DNA from: Chryseobacterium indologenes
GTDB taxonomy: Bacteria; Bacteroidota; Bacteroidia; Flavobacteriales; Weeksellaceae
DNA length: 64,000 nt
NCBI RefSeq assembly: GCF_002025665.1
Contig: NZ_CP018786.1
Location: 124,001 to 188,000, forward strand
Reading direction: 5' to 3'
The notes below the pieces were generated by a model. It saw only the letters and a program-made list of their open reading frames with translations, ran no database searches and was not told where the DNA came from. This document shows positions 7,864-15,630 of this stretch, piece after piece (positions within the stretch are counted from its first letter, which is position 1; each line of letters begins with the position of its first letter). The position numbers and the translations under genes are program-made.

Positions 7864-10146
7864 ATGAAGTTTATATTTTCTACTTGCTTACTGTTATTAC
7901 AGGCCTGGGCGTTAGGGCAGAACATATCTCCCGTAGATTATGTGAATCCTTTGATGGGAACACAATCCAAACCTTCATTATCCAATGGAAATACTTATCC
8001 GGCTGTCGGACTTCCTTGGGGAATGAATATCTGGACACCGCAGACCGGTAAAATGGGTGACGGATGGGCATATACCTATGATGCAGATAAAATAAAAGGA
8101 TTTAAACAAACCCACCAGCCATCCCCGTGGATGAACGATTATGGTGCTTTTGCCATTATGCCTGGAGTGGGGAAAGTGAAATTTAAAGAAGACGAAAGAG
8201 CAAGCTGGTTCAGCCATAAAGCTGAGGTTACCACACCTTATTTTTATAGTGTTTATCTGGCGGATATCAATGTTACTACAGAATTTACGCCTACAGAAAG
8301 AGCTTCTTATTTTAAATTTGACTTTCCAAAGACTGACAGCGCTTACGTAGTGGTTGATGCTCTGAATAAAGGCTCTTACATCAAGATTTTACCGAAAGAA
8401 AGAAAAATCCTGGGATACACAACGAGATATTCTACCGGGAAATATGAGAACTTTAAAAACTACTTTGTTATTCAGTTTGATAAAGATTTTGAACTGACAA
8501 AAACCTGGAAAGATGATAAGCTGGTTAATGATCAGTTGGAAATTACCAGTGATCATACAGGAGCTGTAGTAGGGTTTAAGCTTAAAAATAAAGAAACGGT
8601 TTATGCAAAAGTAGCCTCTTCATTCATCAGTTTTGAGCAGGCAGAACTTAACCTTAAAAGAGAAATCGGAAACAGAAATTTTGAACAGGTAAAAACCGAT
8701 GCTAAAAATATCTGGAATAAAACATTAGGAAAAATAGATGTAAAAGGAGGAACAGATCAGCAAATGAGAACTTTTTATTCCTCTTTATACAGAACTTTAT
8801 TCTTCCCGCAGAAATTATATGAAGTAGATGCTCAGAATAAAATAAAACACTGGAGTCCTTACAACGGAAAAATTGTTGACGGAAGAATGTTTGCCGGAAC
8901 CGGCTTTTGGGATACTTTCCGTGCTTTATATCCATTCCTGAATCTTGTTTATCCAAGCATCAATGTAGAAATGCAGGAAGGACTGGCCAATGCTTACAAA
9001 GAAGGAGGTTTCTTACCGGAGTGGAGCAGTCCTGGATATTCTGATATTATGATTGGAAATAATTCTGCATCCGTAGTCGCAGATGCTTACATCAAAGGAC
9101 TTCGCGGATATGACACAGAAGCACTTTGGCAGGCAGTAAAACACGGAGCGAATAATGCAGGTCCTATAGAAGCTGTAGGCCGTGCAGGAGTAGAATATTA
9201 TAACACTTTAGGCTATGTTCCTTATGATGTGAAAATCAATGAAAATGCAGCCAGAACATTGGAATATGCTTATGATGACTTTTCAATCTATCAGCTAGGA
9301 AAAGCACTTGGGAAACCTGCTTCTGAAATTGATATCTACAAGAAAAGAGCTTATAATTACAAAAATGTATTTGATAAGGAAACAGGTTTAATGCGTGGTA
9401 AAAATAAAGACGGTAACTTCCAGAAACCTTTCAATCCTTTTAAATGGGGAGATGCTTTCACAGAAGGAAACAGCTGGCATTACACATGGTCGGTTTTCCA
9501 GGACATTGATGGTCTGGCAGAACTGATGGGTGGTAAAAAGAAATTTGAAGCCAAATTAGATGAAGTTTTCTCATTGCCACCAGTTTTTGATGACAGTTAT
9601 TATGGAGGTGTGATCCACGAGATCAGAGAAATGCAGATCATGAACATGGGGCAGTATGCGCACGGAAATCAGCCTATCCAGCACATGATTTATCTGTATA
9701 ACTATGCAGGAGCACCTTACAAAACACAATATTGGGCTAGACAGGTGATGAATAAGCTTTACCATGCAACTCCGGACGGATATTGCGGTGATGAAGACAA
9801 CGGACAAACTTCTGCCTGGTATATTTTCTCAGCACTAGGTTTTTATCCGGTAACACCTGCAACGGATCAATATGTCTTGGGAGCACCATTATTTAAAGAA
9901 GCTACCATCCATTTGGAAAATGGTAAGAAAATTGAAATAAAAGCTCCGGAAAATAATGCAGAAAATTTATATGTAAAATCTTTGAATGTAAACCAACAGC
10001 CTTATTCCAAAAACTGGCTGAGCCATAAAGAACTGATGAAGGGAGCTGTTTTAGACTTTAAAATGGACAGCAAACCCAATAAAGAAAGAGGTTCACAGGA
10101 AAAAGATTTTCCCTATTCAATGTCAAAAGAAGAATCAAATAAATAA
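7864..10146 (+). CDS. GH92 family glycosidase with Gln in place of the acid Glu (candidate mannose-1-phosphate-uncapping enzyme)
   Basis: 760 aa, full length for GH92, with a Sec signal peptide (about 1-19). Family motifs are present throughout, including GTGFWDTFRALYPFLNL, LPEWSSPGYSDIMIGNNSA and the C-terminal YCGDEDNGQTSAWYIFSALG with Asp643 and Asp645 in the base region. The segment that normally reads GNEPSHH has become GNQPIQH, so the usual proton donor Glu is Gln603. The GH92 literature describes this change in an actinobacterial enzyme (CcMan5) that cleaves mannose-alpha-1-phospho-6-mannose diesters, whose leaving group needs no protonation. The inference is that this enzyme removes capping mannose from phosphomannosylated, fungal-type glycans, or has another activated substrate. 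It follows the ROK gene and precedes the isomerase. Confidence 0.92.
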   Translation: MKFIFSTCLLLLQAWALGQNISPVDYVNPLMGTQSKPSLSNGNTYPAVGLPWGMNIWTPQTGKMGDGWAYTYDADKIKGFKQTHQPSPWMNDYGAFAIMPGVGKVKFKEDERASWFSHKAEVTTPYFYSVYLADINVTTEFTPTERASYFKFDFPKTDSAYVVVDALNKGSYIKILPKERKILGYTTRYSTGKYENFKNYFVIQFDKDFELTKTWKDDKLVNDQLEITSDHTGAVVGFKLKNKETVYAKVASSFISFEQAELNLKREIGNRNFEQVKTDAKNIWNKTLGKIDVKGGTDQQMRTFYSSLYRTLFFPQKLYEVDAQNKIKHWSPYNGKIVDGRMFAGTGFWDTFRALYPFLNLVYPSINVEMQEGLANAYKEGGFLPEWSSPGYSDIMIGNNSASVVADAYIKGLRGYDTEALWQAVKHGANNAGPIEAVGRAGVEYYNTLGYVPYDVKINENAARTLEYAYDDFSIYQLGKALGKPASEIDIYKKRAYNYKNVFDKETGLMRGKNKDGNFQKPFNPFKWGDAFTEGNSWHYTWSVFQDIDGLAELMGGKKKFEAKLDEVFSLPPVFDDSYYGGVIHEIREMQIMNMGQYAHGNQPIQHMIYLYNYAGAPYKTQYWARQVMNKLYHATPDGYCGDEDNGQTSAWYIFSALGFYPVTPATDQYVLGAPLFKEATIHLENGKKIEIKAPENNAENLYVKSLNVNQQPYSKNWLSHKELMKGAVLDFKMDSKPNKERGSQEKDFPYSMSKEESNK

Positions 10147-10170
10147 TTTTTAAATTAAAAATATAGCTGT

Positions 10171-10668
10171 ATGAGTACAGAAAAAAAAGAAATATTCCAT
10201 AGAGTAGAAAGCATGCTGCAAGGACAAGGTTTTAACATCGCAGCAAAAGATGATACAAGACCATGGGGAGGATTTTTTGTGATTGATGAAACGCAGGCAC
10301 AGGATTTTGCTAACCAATATTTCGATGGGATTGATGTAGACAATCTTAGAATAGGAGGAAAGCTAAGCCCGAAAATTCTTATCGTAGCTCCGGAAGCAAG
10401 ATTAAGCTGGCAATATCACCACAGAAGAGCCGAAATCTGGCAGGTAGTAGAAGGAACAGTAGGAATCAAAAGAAGCAATACCGATGAAGAAGGAGAGTTG
10501 GGAGAATACGGCCCGAAAGATCAGGTGAAACTTCAGCAGGGAGAAAGACACAGATTAATTGGTCTTGCAGGCTGGGGAATTGTTGCTGAAATCTGGCAGC
10601 ATACCGATGCATCCAATCCTTCAGACGAAGATGATATCGTAAGAGTACAGGATGACTTTGGAAGATAA
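10171..10668 (+). CDS. Cupin-type (type II-like) mannose-6-phosphate isomerase
   Basis: 165 aa single-domain cupin that corresponds to the isomerase half of bifunctional ManC/type II PMI proteins. RPWGGFFVID near the start, KILIVAPEARLSWQYHHRRA with EIWQVVEGTVGI (metal-binding His residues and cupin core), LQQGERHRLIG, and the terminal EDDIVRVQDDFGR are all diagnostic. It interconverts mannose-6-phosphate and fructose-6-phosphate in the cytoplasm, so with the upstream ROK kinase it completes the route from released mannose to glycolysis. It is the last gene of the locus: 24 nt after the GH92 stop and directly before a terminator. Confidence 0.85.
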   Translation: MSTEKKEIFHRVESMLQGQGFNIAAKDDTRPWGGFFVIDETQAQDFANQYFDGIDVDNLRIGGKLSPKILIVAPEARLSWQYHHRRAEIWQVVEGTVGIKRSNTDEEGELGEYGPKDQVKLQQGERHRLIGLAGWGIVAEIWQHTDASNPSDEDDIVRVQDDFGR

Positions 10669-10672
10669 ATAA

Positions 10673-10705
10673 AAAATCCGCTTCAATGAAGCGGATTTTT
10701 TATTG
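10673..10705 (+). terminator. Terminator of the mannan/N-glycan locus
   Basis: AAAATCCGCTTC (10673-10684) pairs with GAAGCGGATTTT with an AAT loop, followed by T-rich sequence. It starts 5 nt after the isomerase stop. Confidence 0.85.
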
Positions 10706-10810
10706 TAAGGAAGCTTGAGGATGGAAGAAGGGTGTTACTGGTGGTTTTCAAAACTTTTGGATTTTTTCCGCGCTATGAGTGGCGAATTTTACCTGCTTAT
10801 GATAAAAATT

Positions 10811-10848
10811 AAACCTTATAGGTTTCTGAAACCTATAAGGTTTTTGTG
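10811..10848. terminator. Perfect 15-bp palindrome between convergent genes, probable bidirectional terminator
   Basis: AAACCTTATAGGTTT (10811-10825) and its exact reverse complement (10829-10843) are separated by CTG, with T after the + arm and A-rich sequence before it. It lies between the end of the + strand glycan locus and the end of the - strand TonB receptor gene. It may also be a copy of a dispersed palindromic repeat; only a genome search would tell. Confidence 0.65.
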
Positions 10849-10927
10849 TATTCAGATTTTATCCTCAATAAGATAAAACTTTACTTGGTTGTAGGCACAC
10901 TCAGCTTCATTCTTCCAGCTTCCAGCC

Positions 10928-13633
10928 TTAAAACGTCACATCCAGTCCCACATACAAGTTAGCCTTCATAATTGGAGCGTATACCATTCCTCCGTCAAAA
11001 TAATTACCGAAAGGATTTTTAAAATCTACAATCGCATTTTTCTGATAGTAAGAGGTAAGGTTTTCGCCACCTAAATAAGCTCTGATCTTTTTATTGAAAT
11101 TTCTTGAAATCTGAGCATTAAGAACCGCATAAGATTCTGAATACGTTGGTAACTGAAACTCTGCAGGATTACTTGAAGTATCAGGAAGTCTTTGCTTTCC
11201 AACCCAGTTTAAAGTCGTATCAAAACTCCAGAATCCGCCATTATCATTTTTATTGGTTGAATAGGCCAGGTTTACAAATCCTCTGTGCTTCGCCATAAAA
11301 GGAACTTCTCTTCTTCCACCGATATAATCAGCCTGCACATCATAATATTTATAAGCAAGTCTTACTTCAAGATTTTTTATAGGCATAAAATCCCATTGGG
11401 TCTGGAATGAATTCGCAAATGATTTTCCATCCAGATTATAGAATGTCAGCTGTTGAGGAGACTTATCCAAATCTACCAATACCTGATCCTGGAAATCTGT
11501 TCTGAAGAAGTCTGCAACAATGCTTGATTTTCTTCCAAATAACTTAAATTCCTGTTGTAAGCTCGCCCCATAATTCCATGCAATTTCAGGTCTTAATCCA
11601 TAAATATTTCCTCCATTAGATAAAATATTGATAGCTCTGTTCGATGCAAAATACTGCTGGCTTTCCGCAAATACATTCGCTGTTCTGAATCCTCTTCCCG
11701 CAGAAAGTCTTAAAATAGTCTGAGGAGTGAAATCATATTTAAAATTAAGTCTCGGCGTAAACTGTGTTCCTGCAAGATTGTGGAAATCTACTCTTGAACC
11801 TGCTACTAAAGTATATTTTAAACCAGTTAAAGTATATTCAGCAAAAATCCCTGGTACAATTTCATTTCTTCTCATATCATTCAGCAAATACGTTTCTTTA
11901 TAACCGTCATATAAGAAACTTGCTCCAGCCTTATACTTGTGGTTGGTATTTCCGATGATACTTTCAAAAATTAAATTGGAATAATACGTATGCTGCTGCC
12001 CTGCATAATTTCTCAATCCGAAAAAGCTGTCCTGTTGGTGGTAAACATATTGGTTCATCCATCCGATACTCTGGTAAGGTTTTCCTTTAAAAACATACCC
12101 TGTTTTATTCCAAACCTGAAATCTTGAAATATCGATTCCTACCCCATAAAAAGGTTGCTTGTCCTGACCAATTTTTTTATCAAATCCAATCTGTCCTGCA
12201 GTTCTTTCATCTCTGATAAAATTAATTCCAAAATGAGATCCGAATCCTGACTTTTCAAGATCGTTATAATTCAGTAAATATGCTGCATTAATCTGTGTTC
12301 CTTTCGGTCTGTCCAGAAAACCATCATGGTTCATATCCGTATTTCCAAACGTTCCGTTTCCGTGAAGAAGGAAAGTTTGTGACCATTTATCGTTGATAGG
12401 AGAAACATTGGTGATATTGATTTCCGCTCTTCCATTGAAGTCAGAAAAAAGGTTCAGTGACGTTTCAGGAGTTTTGGCATTCTTCAGAAGTTCTGTATTG
12501 ATCTGTCCTGTGATACTTTCGTAACCGTTCGTAACCGTACTTCCTCCTTTGGTAAGTTGAATACTTTCAATCCATCTTCCCGGAATAAAATTTAATCCAT
12601 AGGCAGAAGCCAATCCTCTGATTTCAGGGAGTTGTTCCTTCGTTAAGCTGGTATATTTTTGATCCAGACCCAGCATTTTCAACTGTTTTGTTCCGGTAAC
12701 CGCATTACTGAAAGATACGTCTACCGTTGCGTTGGTTTCGAAACTCTCAGAAAGATTACAGCAAGCCGCCTTTAACAGCTCTTTTTTATCAATATTAAAA
12801 ACAAGTCCGGCTTCTTTTTTGCTTAAAGCTGTCGCTGCTTTGGAACCTGTTACAACAACTCCGTCGATATTTTTTTCATGCTGAGAATGATTCTCTTTAG
12901 CCGCAGAAGTCTCATCGTCTTTATGATCTTCATGCTTCGTTGCTTCTTCGTAGTGCACTTTTGGGTTGGGTTCACCAAAAGTAAACTCTCTGTCATACAG
13001 GCAACATCCCGGAAGGCCATTGTAAACAGCATCAGTAGCTTTATATTTTTCATTATCATGTCCTGCATCAGCAATAGCCTTTAAAATCTTATCTGATGAG
13101 GTTTTTGAAGGATCAAAATTTAAAGTAACCGTTTGTTTCTCTGCATTCCATTCCGCAGTACTGGCTCCGGCATCTTTGGATGCTTTTTCAATTCTGGCTT
13201 TACAAGAAGCACAGTTTCCTCTAACATAGAATTCATTCTCTTTTTTAGTGGAAATAGCGGCACTTACATGATGCTCATGGCTTGTTTCTGCTTGTGAAGG
13301 CTTTGCATCTCTTTCGTAATGGCAACATCCAGGAAGTCCTTCATAGGTTGTATCAGGCGCTTTGAATTTCTCATTATCATGACCTGCGTCTGCTACTTTT
13401 TTCAAAATATCATCAGCGGAAGCTTTGTCTGTTTCAAAGGTTAACGTTTGAAGATCAATAGAGTAAACTGCTGTTTTCGCACCAGCTTTTTTAGCCGCAC
13501 TTTCAATTCTTGTTTTGCACATTTCGCAGTTCCCTTTGACCTTGAACTGATTTTTTGAAAGTGTTTGAGCAGATATAAATTGTGTAAATAGGAATAATGC
13601 ACCAAGTATCAACCTGGAAATATGTAATTTCAT
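10928..13633 (-). CDS. TonB-dependent receptor with two N-terminal HMA-like metal-binding repeats
   Basis: 901 aa. A signal peptide (about 1-22) is followed by two ~80-residue HMA-like units. Each has a CxxC metal site (GNCEMCK, Cys36/39; GNCASCK, Cys141/144) and ends with AGHDNEK plus GLPGCCHYER (99-108) or GLPGCCLYDR (206-215). A His/Asp/Glu-rich linker (about 216-255) leads to a TonB plug beginning near NIDGVVVTGS, with AACCNLSESFETN, and a long beta-barrel ending in Phe. The usual CarboxypepD-like N-terminal domain of Bacteroidota receptors is replaced by the HMA pair. The protein should sit in the outer membrane and take up a metal chelate; copper is the natural guess for HMA domains. 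It is downstream of a Cys-rich small gene and a His/Cys-repeat lipoprotein on the same strand. Confidence 0.9.
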   Translation of the reverse strand: MKLHISRLILGALFLFTQFISAQTLSKNQFKVKGNCEMCKTRIESAAKKAGAKTAVYSIDLQTLTFETDKASADDILKKVADAGHDNEKFKAPDTTYEGLPGCCHYERDAKPSQAETSHEHHVSAAISTKKENEFYVRGNCASCKARIEKASKDAGASTAEWNAEKQTVTLNFDPSKTSSDKILKAIADAGHDNEKYKATDAVYNGLPGCCLYDREFTFGEPNPKVHYEEATKHEDHKDDETSAAKENHSQHEKNIDGVVVTGSKAATALSKKEAGLVFNIDKKELLKAACCNLSESFETNATVDVSFSNAVTGTKQLKMLGLDQKYTSLTKEQLPEIRGLASAYGLNFIPGRWIESIQLTKGGSTVTNGYESITGQINTELLKNAKTPETSLNLFSDFNGRAEINITNVSPINDKWSQTFLLHGNGTFGNTDMNHDGFLDRPKGTQINAAYLLNYNDLEKSGFGSHFGINFIRDERTAGQIGFDKKIGQDKQPFYGVGIDISRFQVWNKTGYVFKGKPYQSIGWMNQYVYHQQDSFFGLRNYAGQQHTYYSNLIFESIIGNTNHKYKAGASFLYDGYKETYLLNDMRRNEIVPGIFAEYTLTGLKYTLVAGSRVDFHNLAGTQFTPRLNFKYDFTPQTILRLSAGRGFRTANVFAESQQYFASNRAINILSNGGNIYGLRPEIAWNYGASLQQEFKLFGRKSSIVADFFRTDFQDQVLVDLDKSPQQLTFYNLDGKSFANSFQTQWDFMPIKNLEVRLAYKYYDVQADYIGGRREVPFMAKHRGFVNLAYSTNKNDNGGFWSFDTTLNWVGKQRLPDTSSNPAEFQLPTYSESYAVLNAQISRNFNKKIRAYLGGENLTSYYQKNAIVDFKNPFGNYFDGGMVYAPIMKANLYVGLDVTF

Positions 13634-13702
13634 TTTGTTTAAAAGTTTAAATTAATTAAAAAACAGTTCACTATAATACATAATGAACCCTTGATGTTTT
13701 AA

Positions 13703-14065
13703 TTAACCTATCTTGGGCGGTTGCCAGATTTCCTTTAAACGGTCTGAAAGATAAGGATCTGAATAGTGAAACTGAGGATTCTTATTGGCTTTGTAATAAG
13801 ACAGTTCCAACCGTAGATTTTTTGAGAATGGGGTTTCAATAAAAGTGTAGCAGGCAACACATGATGAGCAGCAGTCATCTTTACATGATTTTGTTTTATC
13901 ATGGTTACTGTCTTTTTTTGAAGAATGATTTTTACAGCAGTCCATTTTTTTGGAAGACTCTGCTTTACAGCATGTTTCCTGTGCCCCTTGCGCATAGAAG
14001 TTATCCTTGGGAATCAGAAAGACTCCCAGGCAAAACACTATTGCAAGTAGGTGAAACAGCTTCAT
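13703..14065 (-). CDS. Small Cys-rich exported protein next to the HMA TonB receptor
   Basis: 120 aa from the ATG at 14065; a longer reading from 14104 would overlap the upstream gene and places residues before the hydrophobic segment, so the shorter start is preferred. A signal-like stretch (LFHLLAIVFCLGVFLIP) precedes a segment packed with CC, CCKN, DDCCSSCVACY and Lys/His residues (about 30-75), then a charged tail. I know no biochemical function. It resembles small exported or membrane proteins found before copper-type TonB receptors in flavobacteria, and the cysteines suggest metal binding. A -7-like TATTTTTG box (14071-14078) sits just before the start. Distance to the receptor start is 69 nt. 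Confidence 0.75.
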   Translation of the reverse strand: MKLFHLLAIVFCLGVFLIPKDNFYAQGAQETCCKAESSKKMDCCKNHSSKKDSNHDKTKSCKDDCCSSCVACYTFIETPFSKNLRLELSYYKANKNPQFHYSDPYLSDRLKEIWQPPKIG

Positions 14066-14070
14066 CTCTG

Positions 14071-14078
14071 CAAAAATA
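14071..14078 (-). promoter_or_regulatory. Bacteroidota -7 box before the Cys-rich gene
   Basis: On the - strand the sequence reads TATTTTTG, matching TAnnTTTG, five nt before the ATG at 14065. It supports that start and would allow the Cys-rich gene and receptor to be expressed apart from the lipoprotein gene. Confidence 0.45.
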
Positions 14079-14084
14079 CAAAAT

Positions 14085-14735
14085 TTATGGCAAAGGATCA
14101 CCAACTTTCAAAGAACAGCTGTGCCACGGCTCTCCATGGGCAGGATTCAATTTCGGTTTTTCACCCATTGCGAGATTCTGTGCTGCAGGTGCAGGAGCCG
14201 GAGTTGTCTGTACTGAATTTTGAGCCGGTTGCTGTGTTGGTGCAGGTTTACTGCTTAATGGCTGTCCTACGGGAATATCACAACGGTGTCCAGGCTGTCC
14301 GTGCGGAGGATTCATTCCCGGAGCGGTTTTTACCTGTTTTCCGTTGTTATCAAGGGTCATTTTTCCTGGTGATACAGCATTTGGATCAATTTGAATCGTA
14401 TTCCCTCCATTTACATTTACATTTACATTTTGTGTAGCAGGAGTAGCTGCTGCCGGAGCACCATTCAGAGGTTGTCCTACTGGTATATCGCATCGATGCC
14501 CAGGTTGCCCGTGTGGAGGATTCATTCCCGGAGCTGTTGCCATAGGAGCAGGAGTAGAATTGGATTGGATGCCTGCCTGATCCATCAGAGCAGTTTTTGA
14601 GGTGGTATTTAGGGCTACGTTGGGCTGGCCAGCGTTGGCTTCTTCTTTTAAATAAGTAGCTCTTTCATCCTTTTTACAAGATGCAGCTAATAATGATACG
14701 GCGATCAAACTTATAAATGTATTCTTCATATCCAT
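14085..14735 (-). CDS. Lipoprotein with three His/Cys repeats
   Basis: 216 aa (or 214 from the second ATG at 14729, MKNTF). The lipobox LLAASC puts the lipidated Cys at residue 20. The mature part is low-complexity Pro/Ala/Asn/Gln, with two near-identical units built as APGMNPPHGQPGHRC then DIPVGQPL, and a diverged third at the C-terminus (LNPAHGEPWHSC then SLKVGDPL). Each unit carries two His and one Cys in an HGxPxHxC pattern that could bind metal. A short in-frame 6-bp tandem repeat (14409-14431) encodes NVNVNVN. The function is unknown; its position before a Cys-rich protein and an HMA-TonB receptor suggests a role in metal handling at the cell surface or periplasm. Confidence 0.8.
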   Translation of the reverse strand: MDMKNTFISLIAVSLLAASCKKDERATYLKEEANAGQPNVALNTTSKTALMDQAGIQSNSTPAPMATAPGMNPPHGQPGHRCDIPVGQPLNGAPAAATPATQNVNVNVNGGNTIQIDPNAVSPGKMTLDNNGKQVKTAPGMNPPHGQPGHRCDIPVGQPLSSKPAPTQQPAQNSVQTTPAPAPAAQNLAMGEKPKLNPAHGEPWHSCSLKVGDPLP

Positions 14736-14745
14736 GGGTATGAAA

Positions 14746-14784
14746 CAAAATTAGCAAAACATTTTCAATTGTTTTGCTAATTTT
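14746..14784 (-). promoter_or_regulatory. Stem-loop (terminator of the response regulator) overlapping the lipoprotein promoter
   Basis: AAAATTAGCAAAAC (14747-14760) and its exact complement (14771-14784) form a 14-bp stem with a 10-nt loop, 23 nt past the response-regulator stop. On the - strand the distal arm also reads TAATTTTG (14746-14753), a good -7 box 10 nt before the lipoprotein ATG. One element therefore seems to end one transcript and start the next. Confidence 0.6.
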
Positions 14785-14807
14785 ATACTTATAATTTGAT
14801 TTTTGGA

Positions 14808-15494
14808 TTAATTTTTTACCAAAAGTCTAAACCCTTCTCCGTGAACGTTGATGATTTCTAATCCTTCGTCGTCTTTTAACAACTTACGAAGCTTGGCAAT
14901 ATAAACGTCCATACTTCTTGCTGTAAAATAATTTTCCTTTTTCCAGATCTTTCTTAAGGCAAGATCTCTTGGCATAAAATCATTTCTGTGGATGCAAAGA
15001 AGTTTTAATAATTCATTCTCTTTAGGAGAAAGTTTGTATTCTTTATCACCTACTTTTAGCTGTCTCAGCATAGAGTCGAAGAAAATATTGCTGATTTTAA
15101 ACTGCTCCTGTTCTTCATTTTCCAAGGTAGAACTTCTCTGAAGAATAGCTTTTATTTTGTATAAAAGAAGTTCAGTATCGAATGGTTTTGTAATATAATC
15201 ATCCGCACCCAGCTGATATCCTTTCAAGATATCTTCTCTCATGTTTCTTGCAGTAAGGAAAATGATAGGTGTATTTTTATCAATCTTTTTTACGTCTTCC
15301 GCTAATGAAAATCCGTCTTTTTTAGGCATCATTACGTCAAATATGCAGATATCGAATTCATTTTCTGTAAATTCTTTTAGTCCCTGCTCCCCGTCAGTGG
15401 CAAGAGTTACTTCAAAATTATTGATGGTCAAATAATCTTTAAGCACCGCCCCGAAACTCTGATCGTCCTCTACTAATAATATTCTGTTGCTCAT
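14808..15494 (-). CDS. OmpR-family response regulator (RprY-like)
   Basis: 228 aa. A receiver domain (about 1-120) has the acidic pair Glu9-Asp10-Asp11, the phosphoacceptor Asp53 in CIFDVMMPKKDG, Thr in FLTARN and Lys in YITKPFD. A winged-helix DNA-binding domain follows (about 130-228: LSPKENELLKLLCIH, SMDVYIAKLRKLL, EIINVHGEGFRLL). It pairs with the histidine kinase encoded just upstream on the same strand, and both resemble the RprX/RprY system of Bacteroides. Regulon and signal cannot be read from the sequence. Confidence 0.93.
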   Translation of the reverse strand: MSNRILLVEDDQSFGAVLKDYLTINNFEVTLATDGEQGLKEFTENEFDICIFDVMMPKKDGFSLAEDVKKIDKNTPIIFLTARNMREDILKGYQLGADDYITKPFDTELLLYKIKAILQRSSTLENEEQEQFKISNIFFDSMLRQLKVGDKEYKLSPKENELLKLLCIHRNDFMPRDLALRKIWKKENYFTARSMDVYIAKLRKLLKDDEGLEIINVHGEGFRLLVKN

Positions 15495-15630
15495 AATTTT
15501 AATAATTAAAAATTAACAATTAAGAATGAACTTCCTCACTCTATCTTCTATATTTTGATATTTGGTTTAACCTTTTTATTTTTATAATTGATAAACGATC
15601 ATTGATGACTTATCATTTATCATTTGCATT

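Noticed and set aside
14066..14104. Longer N-terminus for the Cys-rich protein
   Set aside because: It overlaps the lipoprotein gene and puts residues before the signal-like segment; a -7 box lies in the extension.
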